Positions 35,309 through 44,226 of a stretch of DNA of 64,000 bases are shown here, piece by piece. The DNA comes from Nocardioides allogilvus (GTDB lineage: Bacteria; Actinomycetota; Actinomycetes; Propionibacteriales; Nocardioidaceae): positions 372,001-436,000 of the forward strand of contig NZ_PZYX01000002.1 of assembly GCF_003047285.1 (NCBI RefSeq), read 5' to 3'. Every line of letters begins with the position of its first letter. The stretch's first letter is position 1. The notes below the pieces were generated by a model. It had not been told where the DNA came from, made no database searches, and saw only the letters and a program-made list of their open reading frames with translations. A program made the position numbers and the translations under genes.

Positions 35309-36114
35309 CGTGCTGCCACCTTGTTCGTGAGGGTGCCGAGACCGGCGATGGAGATCTCCACTTCGTCACCGACCTGCATCGGGCCGACGCCCGCGGGCGT
35401 GCCGGTGAGGATGACGTCGCCGGGCAGCAGCGTCATCACGCTGGAGACGTGGGCGATCAGGGTCGGGATGTCGAAGATCAGGTCGCTGGTCGAGCCGTCC
35501 TGCTTCAGGTCGCCGTTGAGGTGGGTCTGGATCCGTACGCCGTCGGCGAAGTGCTGCGGGTCGAGGTCGGTCTCGATCCACGGACCCAGCGGGCAGAACG
35601 AGTCGAAGCCCTTCGCCCGGGTGAACTGCACGTCGCTCTTCTGCAGGTCTCGAGCGGTGACGTCGTTGGCGATCGTGTAGCCGTGGATGACGTCGGTCGC
35701 CTGCTCGACGGGCACGTCGCGGCAGATGCGGCCGATGACGACGGCGAGCTCGCCCTCGAACTGCACGTCGCTGGACTGGGCCGGGTAGAAGATCGGGTCA
35801 CCGGGCCCGACGACGCTGGTGTTGGGCTTGATGAACATCAGCGGCTCGGACGGCACGTCGTTGCCCAGCTCGGCGGCGTGGGCGGCGTAGTTGCGGCCGA
35901 TCCCGATCACCTTGCTGCGCGGCAGCACCGGCGCCAGCAGCCGGACGTCGGCCAGCTTGAACTGCTGGTCGACGACCTTGACGCCGACATAGAGCGGGTC
36001 GCCCGCCAGGGCAACGATCACCGTGTCCTCGGAGGGTTGGCCGAACTCGTCCACCTCGCCCGTGACCACGCCGTACATGGGCTCGTCCCCGGCAGTAAAT
36101 CTCGCTATACGCAC
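35305..36114 (-). CDS. Fumarylacetoacetate hydrolase-family protein
   Basis: This 269-residue protein belongs to the FAH superfamily, metal-dependent hydrolases or isomerases acting on 2-oxo acid substrates. It shows [15 protein letters not shown] (about residues 92-106), the acidic metal site in [12 protein letters not shown], and [13 protein letters not shown]. The start codon is GTG 36114, with TAGGGT 7 bases upstream and no ribosome site, so it is probably leaderless. The stop overlaps the gltX start by 4 bases (ATGA), so gltX depends on this transcript at least in part. The substrate is not predictable. Confidence 0.88.
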   Translation of the reverse strand: MRIARFTAGDEPMYGVVTGEVDEFGQPSEDTVIVALAGDPLYVGVKVVDQQFKLADVRLLAPVLPRSKVIGIGRNYAAHAAELGNDVPSEPLMFIKPNTSVVGPGDPIFYPAQSSDVQFEGELAVVIGRICRDVPVEQATDVIHGYTIANDVTARDLQKSDVQFTRAKGFDSFCPLGPWIETDLDPQHFADGVRIQTHLNGDLKQDGSTSDLIFDIPTLIAHVSSVMTLLPGDVILTGTPAGVGPMQVGDEVEISIAGLGTLTNKVAAR

Positions 36115-36121
36115 GTGCCTG

Positions 36122-36127
36122 ACCCTA
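36122..36127 (-). promoter_or_regulatory. Probable -10 box of the FAH-gltX unit
   Basis: TAGGGT on the minus strand precedes the GTG start by CAGGCAC (7 bases), the same geometry as at ddl and the sulfotransferase gene. Confidence 0.5.
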
Positions 36128-36167
36128 TCCGGCGCTCGGGTGGGTCGAGCGCGCGGCCGACGGCGGA

Positions 36168-36572
36168 TCAGCCGAGCCGGAACACCCCGCGCTGCGGGCC
36201 GCCCTTCTCCACCGTGCTGCGCTCGATGCAGAACTCGTTGCCCTCCGGGTCGGTCATCGTGACCCAGCCGGTGCCGTCCTCGTTGCGGTGGTCCTCGTGG
36301 ATCGCGGCGCCGAGGGCGATGGCCTGCTCGACCTGCTCGTCACGGGTGCAGTCGGTCGGCGCGACGTCGAGGTGCAGCCGGTTCTTGACCGTCTTGCCCT
36401 CGGGGACCGGGATGAAGAGCAGTCCCAGCCCGCGCGTCGGGAAGCTGGGTGCGACGACCACCTCGGGATCGTCGTCGTGGAAGACGCTCCACCCCAGCAG
36501 GGCCGCCCAGAAGTCCGCGAGCTTGCGGGCGTCGGCGCAGTCGAAGGTGACGTTGTGCATCTCGACGGTCAT
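36168..36572 (-). CDS. VOC/glyoxalase-family protein
   Basis: This 134-residue protein is a two-module vicinal-oxygen-chelate fold. It begins MTVEMHNVTFDCADARKLA, followed by FWAALLGWSVF and, in the second half, HLDVAPTD and TMTDPEGNEFCIER, typical of the glyoxalase-like proteins of actinobacteria. The His and Glu at the strand ends could bind metal. The ATG at 36572 was chosen over the frame start at 36608. It is divergent from the gene at 36593, with only 20 bp between start codons. No substrate can be named. Confidence 0.82.
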   Translation of the reverse strand: MTVEMHNVTFDCADARKLADFWAALLGWSVFHDDDPEVVVAPSFPTRGLGLLFIPVPEGKTVKNRLHLDVAPTDCTRDEQVEQAIALGAAIHEDHRNEDGTGWVTMTDPEGNEFCIERSTVEKGGPQRGVFRLG

Positions 36573-36578
36573 GACGCC

Positions 36579-36584
36579 TAGCCT
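36579..36584 (+). promoter_or_regulatory. Probable -10 box, leaderless transcript of gene 36593
   Basis: TAGCCT is followed after 8 bases by the ATG at 36593, with no Shine-Dalgarno sequence. Confidence 0.45.
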
Positions 36585-36592
36585 TGCACGCC

Positions 36593-37441
36593 ATGGAGGT
36601 GCTGGCACGCGAGAATTGGCAGGCCCGTGCAGCCGCCCACGCGGCCCGGGTCGACGCCTTCATCGAGCCCCACCTCGCTCGTCGCGGCTCGTCGGTCAAG
36701 CACCCCGTGCACGACTTCCTCTTCACCTACTACGCGCAGCGCCCTGCCCAGCTGCGCCGCTGGCATCCGGGGTACGGCGCCGCGCTGGCCGACGCCCCGG
36801 AGTTCGACGGGCTCCGCGGCTACCGCGACGGCGCGGTCACGGCCGAGCACGTCGCGTCGCAGGCGCAGCTCGTCCGCGGGCTCCTCAACCTGCTGCGCGC
36901 CACCGAGGCCCGGCCGGCGCACACCGGCTGCTTCGGGCTGCACGAGTGGGCGATGGTCTACCGCCAGTCCCCCGACGAGCTGCGGCACAACGACTGGCCG
37001 CTGCGGCTCGGGTCGTCCGGCACCGACGAGGTCGTCGAGGCACACCAGGTCAAGTGCTCCCACTTCGACGCCTTCCGCTTCTTCACCTCACCCGCGCGCG
37101 GGCTCAACGTCCTGCAGCCTGCGAGCGACGACCGCGCGGCGTACGAGCAACCGGGCTGCCTGCACGCGGGGATGGACCTCTACAAGCACGCGTTCCGCCT
37201 GACCCCGATGATCTGCAGCGACCTGGTCGCCGACTGCTTCGAGCTGGCGCGCGAGATCCGTGTCCTCGACATGCGCGCGGCGCCGTACGACCTGCTGGAC
37301 CTCGGTTTCGACCCGATCCCGATCGAGACGCCGGAGGGGAAGGCAACCTATGTCCGCGCGCAGCGGGCGTTCGCGGAGCGGGGCGCGCCGCTGCGGCGCA
37401 GACTGATCGAGGAGTGCGAGCGACTGCTCGCCACTCGGTAG
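36593..37441 (+). CDS. Conserved protein of the actinobacterial '3-methyladenine DNA glycosylase' annotation group
   Basis: This 282-residue protein begins MEVLARENWQARAAAHAARV and has KHPVHDFLFTYYAQRPAQLRRWHPGYG (residues 36-62) and CLHAGMDLYKHAFRL. Relatives in Streptomyces and other actinobacteria carry the name 3-methyladenine DNA glycosylase, but I see no helix-hairpin-helix or AAG-type glycosylase motif, so that name may be inherited rather than shown. The His/Asp/Tyr-rich conserved blocks suggest an enzyme. I use ATG 36593 because a TAGCCT box lies just upstream. The following gene starts 10 bp after its stop. Confidence 0.75.
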   Translation: MEVLARENWQARAAAHAARVDAFIEPHLARRGSSVKHPVHDFLFTYYAQRPAQLRRWHPGYGAALADAPEFDGLRGYRDGAVTAEHVASQAQLVRGLLNLLRATEARPAHTGCFGLHEWAMVYRQSPDELRHNDWPLRLGSSGTDEVVEAHQVKCSHFDAFRFFTSPARGLNVLQPASDDRAAYEQPGCLHAGMDLYKHAFRLTPMICSDLVADCFELAREIRVLDMRAAPYDLLDLGFDPIPIETPEGKATYVRAQRAFAERGAPLRRRLIEECERLLATR

Positions 37442-37444
37442 CCT
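37439..37444 (+). promoter_or_regulatory. Probable -10 box overlapping a stop codon
   Basis: TAGCCT begins with the TAG stop of the upstream gene and lies 6 bases before the GTG at 37451. It could give a separate leaderless transcript for the 2H phosphoesterase-like gene. Confidence 0.45.
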
Positions 37445-37450
37445 GCCCCC

Positions 37451-38026
37451 GTGGCTGACTTCGCCCTCGAGCTGAGCTTCGACGACGCGAGCGAGGCGGC
37501 CGTTGTCAGGCAGTGGGAGGCGCTCCGGGCGGCGGGACTGCCGTCCCAGGCCGATCACAGGTCCATGACGAACGCCCCGCACCTCACGCTCGTCGCTGCC
37601 CAGACGCTCGACCCGGCGCTGACGGCTGTCGCGACCGCGACGATCGCGTTGCCGGCCACCCTCGTCGTGCGCGGCGTCGTGCTCCTCGGAGTGGGCGCGC
37701 GAGTCACGGTCGCCCTCCTCGTCGAGCCGGACCACACGCTGGCCGCCGCCGCTGCCCGCGTGCGCGACCGCGTGCCGGACCTGCGACACCCGGTCTGGAC
37801 CCCGCACGTCACGCTCGCGCGCCGAGTGCCGCGGACCCGGCTGGCCGAGCTGCTGGAGGTCCTGGACGCGCACCCTGCCCCGGCCACACTGACCTGCACC
37901 CGGCTGCGCTGGTGGGACCCGGTCACGGGCGAGATCGAGGAGCTCGCGCGGAGCCAGGCGAGCGGCCGTGTGGATCTGGAGTCACCCGCAGGCCCCGAAG
38001 CCACACGGTCGGGTCAGAACTCGTAG
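37451..38026 (+). CDS. 2'-5' RNA ligase / 2H phosphoesterase superfamily protein
   Basis: This 191-residue protein carries the two HxT-type motifs of the 2H superfamily, APHLTLVA (about residues 43-50) and TPHVTLARR (about 117-125), which act on 2',3'-cyclic or 2'-5' phosphodiester bonds in RNA or nucleotides. The GTG start at 37451 lies 6 bases after a TAGCCT box. The 3' end overlaps the convergent sulfotransferase gene by 13 bp. Cellular substrates of bacterial members are poorly known. Confidence 0.8.
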   Translation: MADFALELSFDDASEAAVVRQWEALRAAGLPSQADHRSMTNAPHLTLVAAQTLDPALTAVATATIALPATLVVRGVVLLGVGARVTVALLVEPDHTLAAAAARVRDRVPDLRHPVWTPHVTLARRVPRTRLAELLEVLDAHPAPATLTCTRLRWWDPVTGEIEELARSQASGRVDLESPAGPEATRSGQNS

Positions 38027-38655
38027 TCGAACGCCTCGATGGCGTCGGCGAACACGTCGGCGACGCGGGCCCGGGAGGCGTCGGTGTACAGCTCGCGGTA
38101 GTGACCGGCGGGGCGGGCGTTGGCCTTGGCGCGCGGAAGGTCGGGCGAGCCGGGGAGACCGAGGTGGTCCCACACCTCGTCGAGCTCGTCGGCGAGGCGC
38201 TCGTAGCGCAGGACGCGATCGACGGCGAGACGGCCGCGGATGCGATACATCCGGCGGTTGTTGGCGAGCTGCTCGATCCACTCCTCGCTGACGTACTTCT
38301 CGAAGTCGGGCAGGTCGGGCAGGTCCTTGTACTTCCAGTAGTACAGCGAGACGACGGCGTCCCACGGGTTCCGCTCGATCGCGAACTTGTAGTAGTCGCG
38401 CCAGGCGGGGACGCCGACGACGTCGCGCGTGAGCCGCGCGCTCATGTGGTTGAAGGCCCGTCGCGGCAGGGGCGGCGACTCGAAGTTCTGGGGCGGGAGG
38501 CCACCGGCGTTGCGGCGCAGCTCCTCGTCCTCAGGGCTGATCAACGTGATGACGTCGTCGGGGCCGCACACCTTCGACAGCGCGATCTCGACGCTCGTGC
38601 CCGCCGTCTTGCGAGTCTTGAGGAAGATGAAGCGGTGGGCATGGGACGCGATCAC
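38014..38655 (-). CDS. Sulfotransferase-family protein
   Basis: This 213-residue protein has the PAPS-binding 5'-phosphosulfate loop KTRKTAGTSVEIAL near the N-terminus (about 11-24) and the 3'-phosphate motif FAIERNPWDAVVSLYYW in the middle, matching the carbohydrate/membrane-associated sulfotransferase family 2. It should move sulfate from PAPS to a hydroxyl, target unknown. I chose GTG 38655 because TAGGGT lies 7 bases upstream and the N-terminus then starts just before the P-loop strand. The longer frame is a shadow of the pentapeptide and TetR genes. Confidence 0.82.
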   Translation of the reverse strand: MIASHAHRFIFLKTRKTAGTSVEIALSKVCGPDDVITLISPEDEELRRNAGGLPPQNFESPPLPRRAFNHMSARLTRDVVGVPAWRDYYKFAIERNPWDAVVSLYYWKYKDLPDLPDFEKYVSEEWIEQLANNRRMYRIRGRLAVDRVLRYERLADELDEVWDHLGLPGSPDLPRAKANARPAGHYRELYTDASRARVADVFADAIEAFDYEF

Positions 38656-38662
38656 GCGCCCG

Positions 38663-38668
38663 ACCCTA
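38663..38668 (-). promoter_or_regulatory. Probable -10 box of the sulfotransferase gene
   Basis: TAGGGT followed by CGGGCGC (7 bases) and the GTG start on the minus strand; the opposite-strand box for the pentapeptide gene lies 30 bp away. Confidence 0.5.
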
Positions 38669-38697
38669 CCGGCGGCTGCGCCCGGGCTCGGCCCGGT

Positions 38698-38703
38698 TAG
38701 CGT
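38698..38703 (+). promoter_or_regulatory. Probable -10 box of the pentapeptide gene
   Basis: TAGCGT is followed by GAGCGGC (7 bases) and the GTG at 38711, supporting that GTG over the one at 38702. Confidence 0.45.
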
Positions 38704-38710
38704 GAGCGGC

Positions 38711-39325
38711 GTGACCGACGAGCCGCCGACCCCCATGCAGGCCGACGGCCGCCAGTACAAGAACGACGACTGGTACGCCGAGGACCTCGGCGCCGCGAGC
38801 TTCGTTGACTGCACCTTCAGCGGCGTCGACTTCAGCGAGGCGACGACGTCCGGGGCGACGTTCGAGCGCTGCACGTTCCACAACTGCTCCTTCGGCTCGA
38901 GCGTGCACACGTCGACGGCGTTCGTCGCCTGCGACTTCCGGCGCTGCAAGTTCTTCGACGCGACCTTCGACGGCTGCAAGCTGGTCGGCAGCGTCTTCTC
39001 CGAGTGCACGATGCGACCGCTGACCCTGCGCGGCGGGCAGTGGCAGTCGGTCACCATCCGCGGAGCCAACCTGAGCAGGATCGACTTCACCGGGGTCGAC
39101 CTGCGCGAGGCCGACCTGTCCATGAGCGACCTGTCGTTCGCCGTACTCACCAAGGCGCAGCTCGACCGGGCCACGCTGCGGGAGACGAAGCTCGACGACG
39201 CCGACCTGCGCGGGGCCTCGCTCGACGGCGTCGACCTGTCGGTGGCCCAGCTGCGGCGCACCAAGCTCGACCTCATGGGTGCCGTGCTGCTCGCTGAGCT
39301 GTACGGCGCCGACGTCACGCCCTGA
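38711..39325 (+). CDS. Pentapeptide-repeat protein
   Basis: This 204-residue protein is mostly pentapeptide repeats of the A(D/N)LXX type, with units such as FSGVDFSEATTSGATFERCTF and LSRIDFTGVDLREADLSMSDLS. Such repeats form a right-handed square beta helix; members range from DNA mimics that shield gyrase (MfpA/Qnr) to proteins of unknown role. The start is GTG 38711. The first 15 residues (MTDEPPTPMQADGRQ) are polar. The 3' end overlaps the convergent TetR gene by 11 bp. A gyrase role cannot be claimed from sequence alone. Confidence 0.88.
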   Translation: MTDEPPTPMQADGRQYKNDDWYAEDLGAASFVDCTFSGVDFSEATTSGATFERCTFHNCSFGSSVHTSTAFVACDFRRCKFFDATFDGCKLVGSVFSECTMRPLTLRGGQWQSVTIRGANLSRIDFTGVDLREADLSMSDLSFAVLTKAQLDRATLRETKLDDADLRGASLDGVDLSVAQLRRTKLDLMGAVLLAELYGADVTP

Positions 39326-39887
39326 CGGCAGCCTCGACGCGCGAGCGGAGACCGTCGACGACGACCTCCAGGCCGGTCCAGAAGTCGGGCAGCGAGTCGA
39401 GCTCGCGCTCCACAGCACCGGCGCTGATCGCCTGGATCGCGGTCTGCTCCTCGAAGGCGTGACCGAAGATGTAGTGGAGCAGCGTCCGGCTCCCGACGAG
39501 CGCCAGGTCGTCGTCCAGCCCGGCGGCTCGCAGGATCGCCTCGAGCTCGAGCGGCGGGCCCTGGACCCCCATGCCGAAGGCCCACACCGTGGCGACCACG
39601 TCGGCGCCGTCGGTGCAGGCGAGCATCGCGTCGCGCAGCTCGGCGCAGACCTCGTGCACCCGGCCGGTCCAGTCGGCGTCGTCGGCCGTGCGGGGGCGCT
39701 GGCCGCGGCGGAGGATCTCCTCGGCGACCGCAGCGAGCAGCGTCTGCTTGTTGGCGAAGTGGTGGTAGATCGCACTGGGCTGCACGCCCAGCTCGGCGCC
39801 GAGCCGGCGCATCGTCAGCGCGCCGAGACCGTAGGTCGCGACCAGCTGGTGTGCGTGCGCGAGCACGTCATCGCGGTGGTAACGCAT
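39315..39887 (-). CDS. bioQ: TetR-family regulator, BioQ-like
   Basis: This 190-residue TetR protein has an N-terminal helix-turn-helix (about 7-55; MRRLGAELGVQPSAIYHHFANKQTLL). It is divergent from bioY, and the intergenic region holds the perfect palindrome TGAACGCCGTTCA, matching the TGAAC-N3-GTTCA type of site known for BioQ, the biotin-gene repressor of Corynebacterium and mycobacteria. GGGGAG precedes the ATG at 39887. It very likely represses the bioYMN-bioBAFD run. The gene name follows from context and operator, not from a specific residue match. Confidence 0.82.
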   Translation of the reverse strand: MRYHRDDVLAHAHQLVATYGLGALTMRRLGAELGVQPSAIYHHFANKQTLLAAVAEEILRRGQRPRTADDADWTGRVHEVCAELRDAMLACTDGADVVATVWAFGMGVQGPPLELEAILRAAGLDDDLALVGSRTLLHYIFGHAFEEQTAIQAISAGAVERELDSLPDFWTGLEVVVDGLRSRVEAAVRA

Positions 39888-39934
39888 CTCACTCCCCGCC
39901 GTCCGTTGACCGACACGTCCCCCGCAGCCTAACC

Positions 39935-39947
39935 TGAACGCCGTTCA
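39935..39947. promoter_or_regulatory. BioQ-type operator
   Basis: TGAACGCCGTTCA is a perfect 5-bp inverted repeat with a 3-base spacer between bioQ and bioY. A further half site GTTCA lies at 39958-39962. It is suitably placed to control both divergent promoters. Confidence 0.7.
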
Positions 39948-39993
39948 ACTGACCACTGTTCAGGTCAGTCCCCCTGATCCGAGAGCAGTCGTC

Positions 39994-40602
39994 ATGAGCA
40001 TCGCACCCAGCCGCAGCACGGGCACCGACATCGCCCTGATCGCCGGCTTCGCCGCGTTGATCGCCGTCTGCGCGATCTCCCCGGCCATCGGCATCGGCGG
40101 ACCGGTGCCGATCACGCTGCAGACCTTCGGCGTGCTGCTCAGCGGCGCCGTCCTAGGCGCTCGTCGCGGCTTCCTGGCCGCCCTGCTCTACGTCGTCGCC
40201 GGCGCGGCCGGGCTGCCCATCTTCACCAGCGGCGCTGCCGGGCTCGGGGTCCTGACAGGTCCGTCGGCGGGCTACCTCGTCGGCTTCCCGCTGGCCGCGG
40301 GCCTGTGCGGCTTCATCGTCGAGCGGCTCCCCCGCCGCGCGATCCAGACCAGCCTGCCGCTGATCTTCGCCGCCGGGCTGGTCAGCAGCGCCGTCTTCAT
40401 CCACACCCTCGGCATGGCCGGCCTGGTGCTGCGAGTCCCGATGACCTGGGCCGGCGCCTTCGACTTCGACAAGTTCTTCTGGCCCGGCGACGTGCTCAAG
40501 AACATCGCCGTCGCGATCGTCGCGACCGCGGTCCACCGCGCCTTCCCGGACCTGCTCGGCGCCCGGCGCACCGAGCAGCCCGAGGACGCGCTCGCGGCGT
40601 GA
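39994..40602 (+). CDS. bioY: Biotin transporter substrate-binding subunit BioY
   Basis: BioY is the membrane S component that binds biotin in the energy-coupling-factor importer. The 202-residue protein has about six hydrophobic segments and the family motif GARRGFLAALLYVVAGAAGLPIF (about residues 53-75). The stop codon overlaps the bioM GTG start, and the BioQ-type operator lies 47-59 bp upstream of the ATG. Together with bioM and bioN it forms a dedicated biotin ECF transporter. Confidence 0.95.
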   Translation: MSIAPSRSTGTDIALIAGFAALIAVCAISPAIGIGGPVPITLQTFGVLLSGAVLGARRGFLAALLYVVAGAAGLPIFTSGAAGLGVLTGPSAGYLVGFPLAAGLCGFIVERLPRRAIQTSLPLIFAAGLVSSAVFIHTLGMAGLVLRVPMTWAGAFDFDKFFWPGDVLKNIAVAIVATAVHRAFPDLLGARRTEQPEDALAA

Positions 40603-41288
40603 GCCGCATCGAGCTCGACCGCGTCACCGTCCGCTTCCCCGTGGCGGACGGTGACGTCGTCGTGCTCGAGGAGACCTCGCTGTCCCTCACCGAGCCGAGC
40701 ATCGCGCTGATCGGTCCCAACGGGTCGGGCAAGTCCACCCTCGCCCGCCTCCTCAACGGTCTCGTGACCGCCTCGACCGGCCGCGTGCGCGTCGACGGCC
40801 TCGACGTCGCACGCGAGGGCCGCGCCGTACGCCGCAAGGTCGGGTTCGTCTTCACCGACCCGGCTGCCCAGCTGGTGATGCCGACGGCCGTCGAGGACAT
40901 CGCGCTCTCGCTGCGCCGCCACCACCGGGACAAGCACCTGCGGCGCGCGGCGGCAGAGACGCTGCTGGCGGACTACGGCCTCGAGGGCCTCGGCGACCGC
41001 AGCGTCCACTCGCTCTCCGGCGGCCAGCGCCAGCTGCTCGCGCTCGCCGGAGTCCTGGCGATCGAGCCCGACGTCGTCGTCGCCGACGAGCCGACCACGC
41101 TGCTCGACCTCGCCAACGCCCGCCGGATCGGCGACCTGCTGCTCTCGCTCCCCCAGCAGCTCGTGCTGGTCACCCACGACCTCGACCTGGCCGCCCGCTG
41201 CGAGCGCGGGATCGTGATGGCGGACGGTCGCGTCGCGTTCGACGGGCCCGCAGCCGCAGCCGTCGCCCACTACCGGGTGACGGCATGA
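40599..41288 (+). CDS. bioM: Biotin ECF transporter ATP-binding subunit BioM
   Basis: This 229-residue ABC ATPase shows Walker A GPNGSGKST (about 38-46), a LSGGQRQLLAL signature, Walker B VVVADEPTTLLD and the H-loop VLVTHD. It drives biotin uptake with BioY and BioN. The start is GTG 40599, overlapping the bioY stop, so the longer open frame from 40305 is a shadow of bioY. It overlaps bioN by 4 bases (ATGA). Confidence 0.93.
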   Translation: MSRIELDRVTVRFPVADGDVVVLEETSLSLTEPSIALIGPNGSGKSTLARLLNGLVTASTGRVRVDGLDVAREGRAVRRKVGFVFTDPAAQLVMPTAVEDIALSLRRHHRDKHLRRAAAETLLADYGLEGLGDRSVHSLSGGQRQLLALAGVLAIEPDVVVADEPTTLLDLANARRIGDLLLSLPQQLVLVTHDLDLAARCERGIVMADGRVAFDGPAAAAVAHYRVTA

Positions 41289-41893
41289 GCGGCGACCTGC
41301 TGGGGCTCCACCAGCCCGGCACGACGTGGCTGCACCGGCTCCCCGCCGGGGCCAAGCTGCTGGGCCTGCTGGCCGCGAGCATCGTCGTCGTCGCCCTGCA
41401 CGGCCCGGCCACCGTGGTCGCCGAGCTCGCCGTGACGCTGGCCGTCGTCGCCTCCTCCCGGATGGGCTGGCGCTCCCTGCTCCGCTCGCTGCGCGGCCTG
41501 CTGCTCGTCGTCGCGATGCTGGCGGCCTACCTGTGGTGGCAGCAGGGCTGGATGCGCGCGGTCGAGTCCGTCGGCGACCTGGTCACCCTCGTGCTGCTCG
41601 CGACGGTCCTCACGGTCACCACGCCGGTCGACGAGATGCTCGACACCATCACGCGCGGACTGCGCCCGCTGCGCCGCATCGGCGTCGACCCCGACGGCGT
41701 CGCGCTCGCCTTCTCCCTGCTGCTGCGCGGCATCCCCACCACCCTCAAGCTCGCCGACGAGACCCGCGACGCCGCTGTGGCGCGCGGCCTCGAACGCGAT
41801 CCCCGGGCCCGGCTGACGCCCCTCGTCATCCGGGTCGTCGCCCACGCCCGTGCCACCGGCGACGCCCTGCACGCCCGCGGCATCCACGACTGA
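41285..41893 (+). CDS. bioN: Energy-coupling factor transmembrane subunit BioN
   Basis: This 202-residue EcfT-type protein has four to five hydrophobic segments. The coupling helices carry the ARG-type signatures AAVARGLERDPRAR and ATGDALHARG near the C-terminus, which contact the ATPase. It links BioM to BioY. bioB begins 25 bp downstream behind its own ribosome site, so transport and synthesis genes are probably one transcript. Confidence 0.92.
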   Translation: MSGDLLGLHQPGTTWLHRLPAGAKLLGLLAASIVVVALHGPATVVAELAVTLAVVASSRMGWRSLLRSLRGLLLVVAMLAAYLWWQQGWMRAVESVGDLVTLVLLATVLTVTTPVDEMLDTITRGLRPLRRIGVDPDGVALAFSLLLRGIPTTLKLADETRDAAVARGLERDPRARLTPLVIRVVAHARATGDALHARGIHD

Positions 41894-41917
41894 TCACCCA
41901 CCCCACCAGGAGAAACC

Positions 41918-42988
41918 ATGACGACGACCTTCGCCCAGATCGCCGACCGCATCCTCGCCGGTGGCGCCGCCACCCCCGACGACGCGCTCGCGGTGCTCCG
42001 CGCGAGCGACGCGGAGCTGCTCGACGTGGTCGCGGCGGCCGGACGGCTGCGCCGGGCCCACTTCGGGAACACGGTCAAGGTCAACTACCTCGTCAACCTC
42101 AAGTCCGGCCTGTGCCAGGAGAACTGCAACTACTGCTCGCAGGCGCTCGGCTCGACGGCGCCGATCCTGAAGTACTCCTGGCTCAAGACCGACGAGGCGC
42201 TCGAGCAGGCCGCGGCCGGGCTCAAGGGCGGCGCCACCCGCGTCTGCATGGTCTCCAGCGGTCGCGGTCCGAGTGACCGCGACATCGACAAGGTCACCGA
42301 GATGGTCGGCGCCATCAAGGGCGAGAACCCCGGCGTCGAGGTCTGCGCCTGTCTCGGCCTGCTCAAGGAGGGCCAGGCCGAGCGGCTCAAGGACGCCGGC
42401 GTCGACGCCTACAACCACAACATCAACACCGCCGAGTCCCACCACGACACGATCGTGCAGACCCACACCTATGCCGACCGCGTCGACACGGTGACCAAGG
42501 CCAAGACCGCCGGGCTCTCCCCCTGCTCCGGCCTGATCGCCGGCCTGGGCGAGACCGACGAGCAGCTGGTCGAGGCCCTCTTCGCCCTGCGCGAGCTGGA
42601 GTCCGACTCGATCCCGGTCAACTTCCTGATGCCCTTCGACGGCACGCCGTACGAGAACACGTGGGAGCTCGACCCCACCCGCTGCGTGAAGATCCTGGCG
42701 ATGGCGCGCTTCGTGTGCCCCGACCGCGAGGTCCGGATCGCCGGCGGTCGCGAGATGCACCTGCGCTCGCTGCAGGGCCTCGCACTCCACGTCGCCAACT
42801 CGATCTTCCTCGGCGACTACCTCACCTCCGAGGGCCAGGCGGCCGAGACCGACCTCGAGCTGATCCGCGACAACGGCTTCGTGGTGCTCGGCTCGGACGA
42901 GCATGACGCCCAGGTCGCCGCCGGTCAGTCGCACGACCCGGCCATCCGTCGACGCGGGGCGGGGACGACCGTCGCCGCCAACGCCTGA
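41918..42988 (+). CDS. bioB: Biotin synthase
   Basis: BioB is the radical SAM enzyme that inserts sulfur into dethiobiotin. The 356-residue protein has the CxxxCxxC cluster at Cys66, Cys70 and Cys73 ([11 protein letters not shown]) and later residues typical of the second Fe-S site, including the conserved NHNINT and IPVNFL blocks. AGGAG stands 8 bases before the ATG. Its stop overlaps the bioA start (TGATG). Confidence 0.97.
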   Translation: MTTTFAQIADRILAGGAATPDDALAVLRASDAELLDVVAAAGRLRRAHFGNTVKVNYLVNLKSGLCQENCNYCSQALGSTAPILKYSWLKTDEALEQAAAGLKGGATRVCMVSSGRGPSDRDIDKVTEMVGAIKGENPGVEVCACLGLLKEGQAERLKDAGVDAYNHNINTAESHHDTIVQTHTYADRVDTVTKAKTAGLSPCSGLIAGLGETDEQLVEALFALRELESDSIPVNFLMPFDGTPYENTWELDPTRCVKILAMARFVCPDREVRIAGGREMHLRSLQGLALHVANSIFLGDYLTSEGQAAETDLELIRDNGFVVLGSDEHDAQVAAGQSHDPAIRRRGAGTTVAANA

Positions 42989-44226
42989 TGCCCGACCTGC
43001 TCGACTGGGACCGCGCGCACCTCTGGCACCCCTACACCTCCCTCACGACGCCGGCACCGACGCGCCTGGTCACGGCCGCGTCAGGTGCTCGGCTCGAGAT
43101 CGACGGTCGCGAGGCCATTGACGCGATGTCGTCGTGGTGGGCGACCATCCACGGCTACCGGCACCCGGTCCTGGACGATGCCGTACGCCGACAGCTCGCC
43201 GACTTCTCACACGTGATGTTCGGCGGGCTGACCCACGAGCCCGCGGTCCGGCTCGGCCAGCAGCTGGTCGAGCTGACCGGTCTGCCGCACGTCTTCTTCG
43301 CCGACAGCGGCTCGGTCAGCGTCGAGGTCGCGATGAAGATGGCGATGCAGGCACGACCGGGGCGCCGGCGCTTCCTGACCGTCCGTGGCGGCTACCACGG
43401 TGACACCTTCGACGCGATGAGCGTGTGCGACCCCGAGGGCGGCATGCACACGCTGTGGTCGGGCGTCCTCCCCGATCAGGTCTTCGGGCCCCGGCCTCCC
43501 GCGGTCGGTGAGCCGATCGAGGAGTGGGTGTCCGCCATGCGAGCCCTCGCCGCCGAGCACGCGTCCGGCATCGCCGGCCTGATCGTGGAGCCGCTCCTCC
43601 AGGGCGCCGGCGGCATGCACCCCTACCCGGCCGAGTGCCTGACCGTCTTCCGCGAGATCGCCGACGAGCACGACCTGGTGCTGGTCTTCGACGAGATCGC
43701 GACCGGCTTCGGCCGCACTGGCCACCTCTTCGCCATGGACGCGGCCGAGGTGAAGCCGGACATCCTCTGCCTGGGCAAGGCGCTGACCGGCGGCTACATG
43801 TCGCTCGCGGCAGTGCTGTGCACCAGCGAGGTCGCGGACCGGATCGAGCCGGGCGGCGTGCTGATGCACGGCCCCACCTTCATGGCCAACCCGCTCGCGT
43901 GCGCCGTCGCCTCGGCCAGCATCGACCTCCTGCTCAGCAACGACTGGCAGGCGACGATCACCCGCATCAACGAGCGCCTGACCCCCGGGCTCGCCGCAGC
44001 GGCCGCGCGACCCGGCGTGCTCGGCGTACGCACCATCGGCGCCGTCGGCGTGATCCAGCTCGACCACGCGGTCGACGTGGCCGTCGCGACGGACGCCGCC
44101 CTGGCAGCCGGGGTGTGGCTGCGACCGTTCCGCGACCTGATCTACACGATGCCGCCCTACATCTGCACCGACGACGAGATCGACACGATCTGCGCGGCGA
44201 TGCTCGCGGCCGCGGAGGTGGCGTGA
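42988..44226 (+). CDS. bioA: Adenosylmethionine--8-amino-7-oxononanoate aminotransferase
   Basis: BioA moves an amino group from SAM to KAPA, giving DAPA. The 412-residue fold-type I PLP enzyme begins with [15 protein letters not shown], has [13 protein letters not shown] and [15 protein letters not shown], the [11 protein letters not shown] segment and the PLP Lys in [11 protein letters not shown]. It overlaps bioB and bioF by a few bases at each end, consistent with coupled translation in the order B-A-F-D. Confidence 0.96.
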   Translation: MPDLLDWDRAHLWHPYTSLTTPAPTRLVTAASGARLEIDGREAIDAMSSWWATIHGYRHPVLDDAVRRQLADFSHVMFGGLTHEPAVRLGQQLVELTGLPHVFFADSGSVSVEVAMKMAMQARPGRRRFLTVRGGYHGDTFDAMSVCDPEGGMHTLWSGVLPDQVFGPRPPAVGEPIEEWVSAMRALAAEHASGIAGLIVEPLLQGAGGMHPYPAECLTVFREIADEHDLVLVFDEIATGFGRTGHLFAMDAAEVKPDILCLGKALTGGYMSLAAVLCTSEVADRIEPGGVLMHGPTFMANPLACAVASASIDLLLSNDWQATITRINERLTPGLAAAAARPGVLGVRTIGAVGVIQLDHAVDVAVATDAALAAGVWLRPFRDLIYTMPPYICTDDEIDTICAAMLAAAEVA

